Both the position numbers and the translations under genes were made by a program. A stretch of 64,000 nt of DNA from Minisyncoccota bacterium (GTDB lineage: Bacteria; Patescibacteria; Paceibacteria; UBA9973; UBA918). This document shows positions 1 to 10,378 of this stretch, piece by piece. The stretch's first letter is position 1; every line of letters starts with the position of its first letter. The DNA is taken from the NCBI GenBank assembly GCA_021734905.1, contig JAIPIB010000003.1, forward strand, positions 1 through 64,000, written 5' to 3'. Below the pieces are notes generated by a model. The model worked only from the letters and a program-made list of their open reading frames with translations, was not told where the DNA came from and did no database searches.

Positions 1-55
1 ATATGTGGGAGCTACTATACCGTGTGAGTGGATAAAACGCAATGGGTACGCTGTT

Positions 56-1351
56 TTACGTCTCGAATCCTCGTGGGAGGATGTCGACGGTGACTGAGGC
101 TGTGCCGCTTGGGCACGTGAGGGTGAAGGTGGTGCGGGCGGTGATGGTGACGTCAACTGACCCTGTCTCTACATCACCTGCAGTTGGTGAGAGGGGGTTT
201 CCTGAAATGAGGCCTCCAGTAAGTGAGCAAAGTGATTCGTCGTTGTTGCTTGTATTCCAGAGTAATGTCGTTGTTGCTCCAGTATTAATAATTTTTCTAC
301 TTGCAGAAATTTTTGGTAGTCCAAATAAATCTGCTTCGTTGTTGTCAAGGATTGATGTACAGCCCGGATCGTTGCTTACACCACTTCTTCGTGGAGCACG
401 ATAATCAATTTTACCATCACCGTCATTGTCTATACCATCGTTACATTGTGTTGCTTCACAACTACTTGTGGTTCCGTCATATTCATAACCAGGTCTGCAG
501 TTATATTCACATTTCACACCTGTACAGGAGGAAGACAGGGTTCGAGGAGTATTAACTAAAAGTTCAGAATCAGCCCCCGGACAGATTCTTGACCCTGCAA
601 ACCCTGGGCCAGTACATGAATTGGTTGGAGGTGGAGTGAGTATGACAGCTTCAGAACAAGAAATTGTGACTCCCCCATTTGTCCCAAGACAGTCCCAGTT
701 ATAGGTACTACCATTTTGGGAAGGTTTTATGGAAGAACCGACTTGGCAACCATAGTGAGTTTGGGAACATACACCATCTTGAGGAGGAAAAACAGGCCCT
801 GGAAAATCAAACTCAAAACACGAATCACTCGTTCCACCACTTATACCTGAACATTGCCACATATACATCCCTCCTGCCGCATTCCCCATATAGAATTGAC
901 CTACTGCCGTACCTGATGCACAGAAATAATGAACTTCTGGAATAGCGCAGAGACCATTTTCAGGTGGAGGAGGTGGTGGATCGACAGTAAAAGACCATGG
1001 TGAAAATGACCAAAGAGCAAGTTGCGTTCCACCGTTCGGTGCTACTCCAGAGCCAAGTATTTGAAGTGTGACTGTATGATTCCCAGGCAAGAGTGTACCC
1101 AGAGTAAATGAAATTGAATAGCTGCCCCCATACCAGCTAACCTGGTCATCATATACAAAACCGCCACCATCAATACTGTACAGAATTAGATACGATGTAT
1201 AATCGCTCCTCTCTAAATTAGCTGGATAAAAATCTAGAGTAACTAAAGTTGGTATGTTACTAAACGTAGGACTAATTGCAACATTCTCAAAAACAGGGCC
1301 TGCAGCGCGCACATCAGAAAATATAGTGAAAAAAAAGATTGTGAAAGTCAA
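56..1351 (-). CDS. Secreted Cys-rich protein of unknown function, probable 5' frameshift
   Basis: The protein begins with a hydrophobic signal-like segment ending near DVRAA, followed by Ig-like beta-rich sequence, a proline-rich linker (PPPPPP, about residue 125), cysteine-rich segments, a calcium-binding type motif CNDGIDNDGDGKIDY (about residue 300), and a C-terminal Ig-like module containing TTLLWNTSNNDESLC. Such modules are common in exported proteins of Parcubacteria. The open frame has only a TTG start at 1351. A good ATG lies at 1371, but in another frame that stops after seven codons. One extra A in the A-run after that ATG would join the frames and give a classic signal peptide beginning MKKFLFSLTFTIFFF. 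This suggests a homopolymer error or a real frameshift. The function is unknown; export is likely. Confidence 0.7.
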   Translation of the reverse strand: MTFTIFFFTIFSDVRAAGPVFENVAISPTFSNIPTLVTLDFYPANLERSDYTSYLILYSIDGGGFVYDDQVSWYGGSYSISFTLGTLLPGNHTVTLQILGSGVAPNGGTQLALWSFSPWSFTVDPPPPPPENGLCAIPEVHYFCASGTAVGQFYMGNAAGGMYMWQCSGISGGTSDSCFEFDFPGPVFPPQDGVCSQTHYGCQVGSSIKPSQNGSTYNWDCLGTNGGVTISCSEAVILTPPPTNSCTGPGFAGSRICPGADSELLVNTPRTLSSSCTGVKCEYNCRPGYEYDGTTSSCEATQCNDGIDNDGDGKIDYRAPRRSGVSNDPGCTSILDNNEADLFGLPKISASRKIINTGATTTLLWNTSNNDESLCSLTGGLISGNPLSPTAGDVETGSVDVTITARTTFTLTCPSGTASVTVDILPRGFET

Positions 1352-1393
1352 ACTAAAAAGAAATTTTTCATGATTGGTATAAAAGCTATATTG

Positions 1394-2107
1394 TTATTGT
1401 TGTGAAGGCTTAGATTTTAATAAAATCTGTAGTGCTTGAGCCTCTGGTGTGTTTGTCTCTAAAAAAACTTTTAATTCAGACTCATCAAGGTAGTGTGATT
1501 CTTCTTTAGTGATGATCGAATCATAAATACTCTCAGATGAAGGTGCTGCATTATGATTGGCATAAAAAACATTTATACTTACTTGAGAACTACTTGATGT
1601 GAAAAAAATACTTTCTGTAATATTAATAACCATATAATCTTCTCCATTTGTCGAATACAAAAGAGATGACTGATTATTTTCGTATGCATTAGAAAGTTCC
1701 CAGGCATTTTCATAAAGGAAATCCTTATATATATCATAATTTTCTTTAACGCTTTTAGCAGAATCGAAAGTTATGCTAAGTTGTAGCCTGTCTGGATATT
1801 CAAGACTATAGCTTTCTATTAAACTCATTCCACTCTCAATTGGAACATCTGTTGGAAAATCCGTTGGTGTATCTGACCCGAAATCAGTTCTTTTACCCTC
1901 TATCTCCAGTAAATTTGGTACATTAGTATCAAAAGATTTAGTATCGTTAATAAAATCAACTTGTTTTGGTGCAAAAAAATAATCTTTACCAAGGAAGATA
2001 TAAGAAGCAATACAAATTAATATTAAAGTTCCAATAAATGTGGCAATGACAAATTTAATGCTAATTTTACGTTTTAAAATTTTAACTACGTTAATCTGTA
2101 TGTCCAT
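1394..2107 (-). CDS. Single-pass membrane protein, unknown function
   Basis: The 237-residue protein has a basic N-terminus (about residues 1-19), one transmembrane helix (about 20-40, FVIATFIGTLILICIASYIF) and an external domain with no motif I recognise. The external part is rich in Asn, Ser and acidic residues and has no cysteine pattern. It lies about 40 bp upstream of the secreted Cys-rich protein gene and may be co-transcribed with it. No Shine-Dalgarno sequence is visible. Confidence 0.6.
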   Translation of the reverse strand: MDIQINVVKILKRKISIKFVIATFIGTLILICIASYIFLGKDYFFAPKQVDFINDTKSFDTNVPNLLEIEGKRTDFGSDTPTDFPTDVPIESGMSLIESYSLEYPDRLQLSITFDSAKSVKENYDIYKDFLYENAWELSNAYENNQSSLLYSTNGEDYMVINITESIFFTSSSSQVSINVFYANHNAAPSSESIYDSIITKEESHYLDESELKVFLETNTPEAQALQILLKSKPSQQ

Positions 2108-2193
2108 ATAAATTATTCATAAGTATTTCACTAAGTTTACTACACAAAATGAATATAAATGCGCTTTATATTGCATAAGTATAAGTTCTGGTA

Positions 2194-3417
2194 TTAAATT
2201 TTTCTCTTTTTTCTGTGAAAAGCTATAGCGAATCGATGTGCTTCTGCATTTGTGAGAAGAATTGAATCTTTATGCTCTGCAATAAGTTTTCTAGATCCTA
2301 AAATATTTTTTGGTTTGTGTTTTTCATCCTTCACAACTCCTACAACGGGGATATTATGGCTTAGTTTTTTAAGAAGTCTTTCTGCAACATTAGTTTGAAT
2401 AGTATTACCATCGACCACAATAAGATTAGGAAGTGACCATTCATTATGTGCAAGTCTGCGTTCAAGCGTCTCACTTAGAGCCTTGGGATCATTTGGACCG
2501 TCACATGTAGTGATAATAAATTTCCGGTAACTTGCCTTCTCGAGTTCACCACCAATACAAACGGTCATTGCACTAACCATGCTACCACCAGACAAATGTG
2601 CTACATCATAAGCTTCGATACGAAAGTTCTTTGAATCTTGGTATAGCTTTTTGTCATCCGTCACAAGCGCAACATCTTGAATGTGTTTAAGAGCAAAAAT
2701 TTTCTTCTTGTGTACAGCTGCAATTTCAAATTTTTCAGATTTTGCAGCCTTCATCATTGCTTTTTCAAGTTCTTTAATAATCTGTTCTTTTTTTCCTTCA
2801 AAAAATAATCGTATATGGCGAATTGTTCGATTGTATTGAATCCTACTTTGCACTTCAGGATATAAACCTATTTGTCTATTGAAATCTACCTGTCCGTTTG
2901 CCATTTTAGACCTGATTTTATTAAGCGGTTTACTCGTATCGTAAAATTGAAATAACTTACGAACTATTTTTAACGCAGCTCTAAAGAGAGTTCCATTTGG
3001 AAAGGGTCCGAAAATATATTTAAATTCGTTTGCAGTATATTTATCAGACAAGTCTTTACTACGAACAACTAATACACGTGGGAATTCTTCGTTTGTTATT
3101 ACTAAATTATTGTAACTCTTATCGTCCTTTGATCTAGTATTAAAATATGGTCTGTGGGTGCGAATAAGATTCACCTCAAGGAGCATAGCTTCGAGTACTG
3201 AGTCTGTTGCTGTCCATTCAACAGTTCTTGCATCGTCTACCATTTTTTCAATAAGTACACTTCGTTTTTCAGCAATATTATCATCAAAATAACTTTTAAT
3301 ACGCTGTGCGAGTGACGTTGCTTTTCCAATATATAAAATCTCTTTATGTTTTCCTAGAAAAAAATACACACCTGGTGACCCTGGTAATATATTTTTTACG
3401 AGGTCTTCTTTTTTCAT
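2194..3417 (-). CDS. uvrC: Short UvrC-type excinuclease subunit
   Basis: This is the nuclease subunit of nucleotide excision repair, which cuts on both sides of a lesion marked by UvrA-UvrB. The N-terminus has the GIY-YIG nuclease motif (GVYFFLGKHKEILYIGKA, about residues 15-32). A UVR-like helical region lies around 205-245, and the RNase-H-like UvrC domain follows (AYDVAHLSGGSMVSAM, then IVVDGN and GVVKDEKHKP). It ends at residue 407 right after the RNase-H-like domain, where family members of about 600 residues carry tandem helix-hairpin-helix motifs. The missing DNA-binding tail looks like lineage reduction, because the end is clean. It starts 28 bp downstream of uvrA and is probably co-transcribed with it. 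Confidence 0.93.
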   Translation of the reverse strand: MKKEDLVKNILPGSPGVYFFLGKHKEILYIGKATSLAQRIKSYFDDNIAEKRSVLIEKMVDDARTVEWTATDSVLEAMLLEVNLIRTHRPYFNTRSKDDKSYNNLVITNEEFPRVLVVRSKDLSDKYTANEFKYIFGPFPNGTLFRAALKIVRKLFQFYDTSKPLNKIRSKMANGQVDFNRQIGLYPEVQSRIQYNRTIRHIRLFFEGKKEQIIKELEKAMMKAAKSEKFEIAAVHKKKIFALKHIQDVALVTDDKKLYQDSKNFRIEAYDVAHLSGGSMVSAMTVCIGGELEKASYRKFIITTCDGPNDPKALSETLERRLAHNEWSLPNLIVVDGNTIQTNVAERLLKKLSHNIPVVGVVKDEKHKPKNILGSRKLIAEHKDSILLTNAEAHRFAIAFHRKKRKI

Positions 3418-3445
3418 AAAATTCTATTGGTAAATAAACTAGAAA

Positions 3446-6088
3446 TTACCGTCCGTAAAGTGATTTTTTAAGGTATTGCCCTGTAAATGATTTTGAATTT
3501 TCTGCAACCTCTTCAGGAGTTCCCTTTGCAACAAGTGTTCCACCTTTCTCTCCCCCCTCAGGTCCAATATCAATGACGTAATCAGCACATTTAATTAAAT
3601 CAAGATTGTGTTCAATGACCATAACGGTGTTTCCCTTGTCGACAAGCTCTTGGAGAATCTCAATTAACTTTTTGACGTCCTCATAATGCAAACCAATTGT
3701 TGGTTCATCGAGTAGATAGAGCGTCTTTTGTGTGTGTGGTCTATAGAGCTCCGATGCAATCTTCACTCTCTGAGCCTCACCCCCAGAGAGTGTCGTAGCA
3801 CTTTGCCCAAGTTCAAGATAACTAAGTCCGACATCCAATAATGATTTCATCCTCTCATGGATTGCGGGTATGTCTAAAAAGAATGCGTCCGCTTCCTCAA
3901 TGGTCATATGAAGCACATCATCAATGTTTTTACCTTTGTAATAAACTTCGAGTGTTTCTTTTGTAAATCGCTTCCCATCACAGACATCACACGTTACGTA
4001 GACTGTTGGCAAAAAATGCATTTCTACAGCAATTTCACCATTTCCTTGACACGCCTCACACCGTCCACCCTTGACATTAAATGAAAAACGACCTGGTTTC
4101 CATCCACGCGCCCGCGCTTCTCCTGATGCGGCAAAGAGGTCCCGCACGTGTGAAAATGCACCTGTATATGTTGCAGGATTCGATCGTGGAGTCCTTCCGA
4201 TAGGAGACTGGTCGATAAGTATCGACCGACCCAAATATTCAGTTCCTGTTACACTTGTTGCATTATAGGTGCGTGCATTCCTATATTTTTTATCAAGACG
4301 AGAACGTAGATTTCTATGCAAAATTTCATACATAAATGTAGATTTACCACTTCCTGAAACTCCAGTGATCGCCGTAAGTCGTCCGAGAGGAATATCTACG
4401 TTTAAATTATTAATATTGAACGCCTTCCCTCCCTTAATTTTTATTGATCCTTTTTCGCCACTTCTTCGCTCTTTAGGTATTTCTATAGCTTTGTCACCAC
4501 GAAGGTAATCAAGTGTTATTGATTTTGAAATATTTTTTTCTTCTGCCAGAAGTTTTGGTAGGTAATCCGCTACAACCACGTGTCCCCCATGAATCCCTGC
4601 ACCTGGTCCGATATCTACAAGATAATCAGCAGCAAAAATAGTGTCCTCATCGTGTTCTACAATAATTATTGTATTTCCAAGATCACGAAGTTCAGTCAGT
4701 GTTTTTATGAGTCGATCATTATCTCTTTGGTGTAGTCCAATTGTAGGCTCATCAAGAACATACATAGCACCAACAAGTCCAGAACCAAGCTGTGATGCAA
4801 GTCGTATTCGTTGAGCCTCTCCTCCTGACAATGTGTTCGCTCGCCTACCCAAAGTCAGATATTCAATCCCAACGTTATTCATGAATTCAAGTCGCTCAAT
4901 AATCTCTCGTAAAGCTGGCCATGCTATGTCCTGATCTTTTTTCGAAAGCTTCAGTTCAGAAATAAATTGTGCCGCTTCACCAATCGTCATGTTTGTAAAA
5001 TCGACAATATTCTTGCCAAGGTTTTTTCCTCCATCTCCTCCAAGGTATACGCGAAGCGCCTCTTTTCTTAATCGCGCCCCGTTACATGCTGAGCAAACAT
5101 CAATATTAAAGATCCCTGCCGTACCCAGCCCATTACATTCTGGACATGCACCATAAGGTGAATTGAACGAAAAAAGACGTGGTTCAACTTCAGGAAATGA
5201 GGAACCGTCGATTGGACAAATAAATTTTGCTGATAGCAGTCGCTCATCTCCATCTGGTGTTCGGACCTTGACAAGCCCTTTTGATTCACGAAGTGCTAAT
5301 TCAACCGCCTCAGATAGACGTTCTTTAGCGTTTTTAGGAGAGTTGATAAATTCACTAACATAGATCTCATCTACAAGAACGTCAATATCATGACGTTTTG
5401 TTTTTGATAAAACAATTTTTTCCCGCAACTGTTTGATTTCACCATCAATTTTCACAACTTCGTATCCTTTTCCAAGAAGGTCATAAAGCATTTGATAATA
5501 TTCCCCCTTCCTTCCAACAACGAGTGGTGAAAAAATCGCTACTCTTGCGGAGCTTACTTCGACACCTAAAATATTTTTTGTGTCATTTTTAATTTTCTTA
5601 ATTTCTCTATCCTCGATTGATTTTTGGATAATAGATAAAATTTCATCTTGTGATAATTTTTGGATTGGGACATCTGTATCAATACAGTATGGCTGACCTA
5701 TTCGTGCATACAAAATTCTAAGATAGTCATATATTTCCGTTATTGTTGCAACCGTTGACCGAGGGTTCCTTGAAGCAGATTTTTGATCAATAGAAATTGC
5801 TGGGGAAAGTCCACTGATTTCATCAACATCTGGCTTTTGCATCTGCTTCAAAAACTGTCGTGCATATGATGACAGCGACTCGATGTATCGTCTCTGACCC
5901 TCCGCAAAGATTGTATCAAATGCGAGGGATGATTTTCCACTTCCAGAAAGACCCGTAAATATAACCATTTTGTTCCGAGGTAACTCAACTGATATGTTTT
6001 TGAGATTATGCGTCCGCGCACCACGAATAATGATTTTTCTATCACCAGGGTCCTCCCATTCTGTTTTTTTCTCTTTTTTGGTTGCCAT
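3446..6088 (-). CDS. uvrA: UvrA excinuclease ATPase subunit
   Basis: UvrA is the damage-recognition ABC-type ATPase of nucleotide excision repair and loads UvrB. Both ATP-binding halves are complete: Walker A GLSGSGKSS and GVSGSGKST, signatures TLSGGEAQR (twice), and Walker B YVLDEPTIGLH and YLLDEPTIGLH. Zinc modules are present (CPI...CPECNG...CSACNG, and CEACQGNGEI...CDVCDG). The length of 880 is slightly short for the family. The start is set by an AAGGGGTGA Shine-Dalgarno just upstream of ATG 6088. A TATAAT at 6132-6137 fits a normal promoter with a leader of about 40 nt, so uvrA is one of the genes here that is not leaderless. uvrC follows after 28 bp. Confidence 0.97.
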   Translation of the reverse strand: MATKKEKKTEWEDPGDRKIIIRGARTHNLKNISVELPRNKMVIFTGLSGSGKSSLAFDTIFAEGQRRYIESLSSYARQFLKQMQKPDVDEISGLSPAISIDQKSASRNPRSTVATITEIYDYLRILYARIGQPYCIDTDVPIQKLSQDEILSIIQKSIEDREIKKIKNDTKNILGVEVSSARVAIFSPLVVGRKGEYYQMLYDLLGKGYEVVKIDGEIKQLREKIVLSKTKRHDIDVLVDEIYVSEFINSPKNAKERLSEAVELALRESKGLVKVRTPDGDERLLSAKFICPIDGSSFPEVEPRLFSFNSPYGACPECNGLGTAGIFNIDVCSACNGARLRKEALRVYLGGDGGKNLGKNIVDFTNMTIGEAAQFISELKLSKKDQDIAWPALREIIERLEFMNNVGIEYLTLGRRANTLSGGEAQRIRLASQLGSGLVGAMYVLDEPTIGLHQRDNDRLIKTLTELRDLGNTIIIVEHDEDTIFAADYLVDIGPGAGIHGGHVVVADYLPKLLAEEKNISKSITLDYLRGDKAIEIPKERRSGEKGSIKIKGGKAFNINNLNVDIPLGRLTAITGVSGSGKSTFMYEILHRNLRSRLDKKYRNARTYNATSVTGTEYLGRSILIDQSPIGRTPRSNPATYTGAFSHVRDLFAASGEARARGWKPGRFSFNVKGGRCEACQGNGEIAVEMHFLPTVYVTCDVCDGKRFTKETLEVYYKGKNIDDVLHMTIEEADAFFLDIPAIHERMKSLLDVGLSYLELGQSATTLSGGEAQRVKIASELYRPHTQKTLYLLDEPTIGLHYEDVKKLIEILQELVDKGNTVMVIEHNLDLIKCADYVIDIGPEGGEKGGTLVAKGTPEEVAENSKSFTGQYLKKSLYGR

Positions 6089-6164
6089 ACATTCACCCCT
6101 TACGATGGTGCGTAAGGTTTATAAAAACATTATACAGTGATAGACAGTGTTTGGAAACTACGCA

Positions 6165-7502
6165 TTACTTAGGTAATGTAACGACAATATGAGTTCCAAC
6201 ATCACGAATTGACTCAACACCAATAGATCCATCCATTAGTTCAATGAGTTGTTTTGTAATCCACATTCCAAGTCCTGTCCCAACAGTCTGACTAACCTCG
6301 TCTGAACCTACCCTAAAAAATGGAGAAAACAGACTTTTTTGATTTTCGGCACTTATACCAGTCCCTGTGTCTTTGACTCGAATTTCAATTCTATCAGTGC
6401 GCTGATCAAGCGATACAGTAATACTTCCTGCAGGAGTGTACTTAATTGAATTACTGACAAGGTTTGTCAACGCCTGAAAAAGTCGTTTCTCGTCAACCAT
6501 AATAAATAAATCATCACGAATGCCTTCTTGAGACAAATTAATATTTTTCTCCTGTGCAGGTCCCTGCATTGCATCAATAACATCGTGAATAGTGCGCTGA
6601 ATATTTGTACTTGTCTTCTTAACAGAAAGTTTACCCGAATGTATCCTTGCAACATCAAGTAGATCACTCACCACAAGAACAAGACGTCCTGCAGCATCCT
6701 CAATTTTTTTGGCATGCTCTCGGACATCTTCTTTTGTATCTTTGCTTTCCCTTATTAAACTAGCGTAGCCTCGCATTGCAGTAAGTGGCGCCCTGAGCTC
6801 ATGTGCAATCATATTTGTGAACATGTCCTTCATCTCATTCGCTTTTTTTGTTTCTCTATACAGATATGCATAGTCAATCAGACGTACATGCCGAATCAAA
6901 AGAAACATGACAACACAAAGAATTCCAATGAGCCAGTAGTAGGCAGTCATAATTCTTGATGCAAAAAGAATATCGATATGTTCAAGTGAAGTCTCAGTAA
7001 AAATGTAATAGTCATTATTTCCAGCTGCCTGTACCAACCTAACACTTTGCCAATGGCGAACACCTTTGTACGCCATTGGTGTTATGATTGATTCATTAGG
7101 ATGAACCGCTGCAAATCTAAATGAATTCTCATCATGAGCAAGTGTATCAACAAGCTCAGTATCTTGAGATGCAATAATTCGGATAGTTGCACCTTCTTCC
7201 TTCGCTACAATGAATTTGATAATGTCAGGGTTAAGCTCATGGAGATGAGTAATCTCACCCTGGATTCTTTCAGGCTCAAAGTCTACAGCGCTAAGAAAAG
7301 AAGCAAAAACGTCATGCACTATCCCGATTCTATCCTTTTCAAGTCGTTCTTGATTTTGCTGCGCAGCCTTCAAGAACTGCTGCCCACTTAAAAGAAAAGC
7401 TACCGGTATAACAATGATGAGCATGAACGTCATCAGAAACTGAGGGTTTTTTCTTACATACCCGTAGCCACTTCTAAGTACGTGTGTTAGTGGGACTTTC
7501 AT
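6165..7502 (-). CDS. Membrane sensor histidine kinase (orphan)
   Basis: The 445-residue protein has a transmembrane helix near residues 22-42, an extracytoplasmic sensor region of about 140 residues, a second helix near 185-205, then a HisKA dimerisation/phosphoacceptor helix with FTNMIAHELRAPLTAMRGY (the H is the expected phosphorylation site) and a HATPase domain with N box NLVSNSIKYT, G1 DTGTGIS and G2 GTGLGMWI. The motifs look active. No response regulator lies in the window, so the partner is unknown. It begins 5 bp after the end of the large Ig/TSP3 surface protein gene and is almost certainly co-transcribed with it, which suggests a cell-surface signal. Confidence 0.92.
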   Translation of the reverse strand: MKVPLTHVLRSGYGYVRKNPQFLMTFMLIIVIPVAFLLSGQQFLKAAQQNQERLEKDRIGIVHDVFASFLSAVDFEPERIQGEITHLHELNPDIIKFIVAKEEGATIRIIASQDTELVDTLAHDENSFRFAAVHPNESIITPMAYKGVRHWQSVRLVQAAGNNDYYIFTETSLEHIDILFASRIMTAYYWLIGILCVVMFLLIRHVRLIDYAYLYRETKKANEMKDMFTNMIAHELRAPLTAMRGYASLIRESKDTKEDVREHAKKIEDAAGRLVLVVSDLLDVARIHSGKLSVKKTSTNIQRTIHDVIDAMQGPAQEKNINLSQEGIRDDLFIMVDEKRLFQALTNLVSNSIKYTPAGSITVSLDQRTDRIEIRVKDTGTGISAENQKSLFSPFFRVGSDEVSQTVGTGLGMWITKQLIELMDGSIGVESIRDVGTHIVVTLPK

Positions 7503-7507
7503 AGAAT

Positions 7508-10324
7508 TTAGAGACGAGCAAGAACAGACTCTTCCTCTCTAACATGCAAACCAAGGAGAAGGAGGACGAGACCAATGGCCGCTATCGCAATCGACGCTAT
7601 AGCAAAGAGAGCGTTTGTTCTGAAAAATGACGGATCTGCTTGAACGGTAATTTTTTCAGTTACTGCCGCATTGGTATACGCCTCAGCTGTCTTAACAAAT
7701 GGAAGTGGGTTACTTCGCGCCACAACATATCCGGCGTTGTCCGTTATTCCTGCATACACCTCATGTGTACCATTCTCAAGTTCTTTATCAAGAATGTAAC
7801 TCCATCCACCATCACTATCTGTTCGTACTGTCACAACAATTGGAGTACTATAGATATAAAGCGTAACAAAACTATTTGGTAAAGCTCGCCCTGAAATAAT
7901 TGCCCGTTTTGGAGTTTCGAGGCCTGTGAGATCAACGTTGTCTGATAACGCTGTTATCGACTCAACAACAAGAAGATCCTCACGAGTAATTCCTGAATCT
8001 TTCGGTGACTCGTAGACTACAAGCGCCTCACTGCTGCTGTCGTGTGGATTATAGCCCCGTGCGATTTCTGAACCATCCGTAAAACCATCCCCATCCGTGT
8101 CAGCAGAAAATGGATTCGTATTATATAGATTTACTTCGTCGTAATCAGAAATCTCATCCTTATCTGAGTCCAGTATGACAGCATCTCCAATTCGTTCTTT
8201 AAGTATTGCTTCATTTTTTATTGTTACTTCTTCAAGTTGCGCAGTAACTTGAGAAATGTATGAATTAACATCATTAGCAACACTTTTTCGCTCGTCTTCT
8301 TGATTAAAATTTCTTAGTGCATCCTGTTGTATTTCCTTGATACTCTCCTTAACGCGCTGGCGCTCGTTTTCACTACCAGATCGTTCCGCTTTTGCAAGAT
8401 CATTAAGCTTACTGTGAAGTGACGACCTGTAGTCAGTCAAAATTGTTTGGATTTCTGACTTTATCTCATCATCTGCTTCAACAGAATTTATAAATGAATT
8501 GACAGCTTGTACATACACTACTTTTGGTGGAGCTGACTGATCATTATTAGTGACTGAAATGATTTCTGATGCGACTTTAGCTTGTGATTCATCTTTAAAT
8601 GAAATAAGGGAATCGTCAGCTTTTGTTAGAGTTTCGATTTTTAATTCCTGCTCAGGAGTAAACGTAGACATCAGCTCATTGTGTACTGTAACCTGACTTT
8701 TGCTACCTTCTATAAAGCCATACGGAGATTTAACACGTGCGTAGACATCATAATCGCCGTTTGGTGACTCTTTTGTAATCCAAGTATATTTCCATTCTGA
8801 TGAAGAGACTCTTCTTGCTAGGCCAAGAAATTGTGCCGTCAATGAACTTCTTGGTTTTGCAAAAATCTCTACTGAATCAACCCTAGGAGCAGTTACAATA
8901 ATATCAACATAGCCTGAAAACGGACTTTTTTTAGAGAAATCAATTCCAACACTAGGTTTTAAAAAATCAGTTGAGCTAGAAACTTTTTGCACATACTTCT
9001 CCTCGGGCTTTACAATCTCTGTAAGGGTAACAACAGGTGACAAAGCCTCAATTTCATTCTTGACAATTACTGTCTTAAGAAGACTCTGGCGAGACTCGTT
9101 ATTAACAACAGCATGTGCAGTTATCTCAAAACGTCCGTTTGGAACCTTCTTTGTATTCCAAGTTAAGTGCCAATAATCAGTATCGGAACGAGTGGCAGAG
9201 CCTACAAAGTAAGGCGTTCGCGTCTTTTCTCCCCGAGCATATACTTTTATCTCAGATGCCTCATTAGCCAATATCTTCAAAAGGATACTATTAGAAAGAT
9301 ACCTATCGTTGGGCAAAATAAGGAGAACTTGGTCTTTATGTTCATTTATTTCAGGGACCATCAAAGGTTCATCATTTTCAACTTGTTTAGTGCCTCCATC
9401 GTCATAATTCTGCGTTGTTGTTGCAATTTTCTCTATTGAATCATCAGTGATTTTTACTAATTCAGAATTAATTTTGTCCTGATTCGTATTGTCCATAATA
9501 CCATTCTCATCTTTAGGCTCCTCTCTAGGGGAAATAATTTCAGGAAGCTTATTCGCCACTGAATATATTGCCGAATCAATCTGCTCATATGAACCATGTA
9601 AATTTTTTATAACAGTTCTGAGATTATATTCACCATTATCATACTGTCGAGTATCCCAAAGTGATTTCCAATTATTATTATCAATCCGCACCGCAGAGCC
9701 AACAGGAATCAAACGGCCATCCTTTTTTCTTTCTGCAATAAGTTTTACCTCACTTGCGTTACCTACGGAAACAGTAACAGGGACGACATTTGCAAACGGA
9801 GTGCCTGTCCCTGGTGAAAGCCTTACAGCAGGTTGTGTCTCAGTATTCAAGATTCTTGAGGTATCAATGATACCAATAAAATTTGCCTGCTGTGCAGTCC
9901 GCGTATAATTCGCACCACTCATGCGACTTTCGGTTGTTACTTCGGGATCAACAATGTACTGAAGATTCAAAAGTGAAAAAAAGGTCCCTGCGAGTACAAA
10001 AAATACACCTGCTATTCTTGCTGCAAGAGCAACTGTTTTTGTGTTAAGAGATGGGAATCTGTAAGGCGACAAACAAACAATTTGTAACTGTGCCTTTGTA
10101 ATCAATTTTTCCTTACTCTTCTTAACAGAGTTATCAGTAATTACAATTTTAGGATTCTGTGTACTTTTTAAAAGTTTTACATTAATTTTTTTCTTTGTCT
10201 TGACCTTAGCAACATCAATTTTAACCGAAGCAGTACTTTCTTTTTTTCGAGTTTTTTTCGCCCGCGTTGGCACAGTTTTCGTAATTGCACGTACTGCGGG
10301 GCCTTTCTTAGCTTTTACAACCAT
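7508..10324 (-). CDS. Large membrane-anchored surface protein with Ig-like and TSP3 repeats
   Basis: The 938-residue protein has a Lys-rich cytoplasmic N-terminus, a transmembrane segment near residues 97-117, three similar Ig-like modules (about 185-260, 325-405, 450-535) sharing the pattern VGSA.R....W...W.T...NG.Y, a charged helical region (about 600-720), a thrombospondin type 3 calcium-binding stretch (DSDKDEISDYDE and DTDGDGFTDGSE, about 725-775), a fourth Ig-like module, and a C-terminal helix (about 905-930). Both ends are anchored in the membrane, giving an external loop of about 780 residues. TATAAT at 10333-10338 sits 8 nt before the ATG with no Shine-Dalgarno, so the mRNA is probably leaderless. 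It heads a two-gene unit with the histidine kinase. The ligand is unknown; adhesion or envelope sensing is plausible. Confidence 0.85.
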   Translation of the reverse strand: MVVKAKKGPAVRAITKTVPTRAKKTRKKESTASVKIDVAKVKTKKKINVKLLKSTQNPKIVITDNSVKKSKEKLITKAQLQIVCLSPYRFPSLNTKTVALAARIAGVFFVLAGTFFSLLNLQYIVDPEVTTESRMSGANYTRTAQQANFIGIIDTSRILNTETQPAVRLSPGTGTPFANVVPVTVSVGNASEVKLIAERKKDGRLIPVGSAVRIDNNNWKSLWDTRQYDNGEYNLRTVIKNLHGSYEQIDSAIYSVANKLPEIISPREEPKDENGIMDNTNQDKINSELVKITDDSIEKIATTTQNYDDGGTKQVENDEPLMVPEINEHKDQVLLILPNDRYLSNSILLKILANEASEIKVYARGEKTRTPYFVGSATRSDTDYWHLTWNTKKVPNGRFEITAHAVVNNESRQSLLKTVIVKNEIEALSPVVTLTEIVKPEEKYVQKVSSSTDFLKPSVGIDFSKKSPFSGYVDIIVTAPRVDSVEIFAKPRSSLTAQFLGLARRVSSSEWKYTWITKESPNGDYDVYARVKSPYGFIEGSKSQVTVHNELMSTFTPEQELKIETLTKADDSLISFKDESQAKVASEIISVTNNDQSAPPKVVYVQAVNSFINSVEADDEIKSEIQTILTDYRSSLHSKLNDLAKAERSGSENERQRVKESIKEIQQDALRNFNQEDERKSVANDVNSYISQVTAQLEEVTIKNEAILKERIGDAVILDSDKDEISDYDEVNLYNTNPFSADTDGDGFTDGSEIARGYNPHDSSSEALVVYESPKDSGITREDLLVVESITALSDNVDLTGLETPKRAIISGRALPNSFVTLYIYSTPIVVTVRTDSDGGWSYILDKELENGTHEVYAGITDNAGYVVARSNPLPFVKTAEAYTNAAVTEKITVQADPSFFRTNALFAIASIAIAAIGLVLLLLGLHVREEESVLARL

Positions 10325-10378
10325 TGTTATCCATTATATAGAAAAAACTGAAGACTTCACCCCTATCAGTGTCAATAA

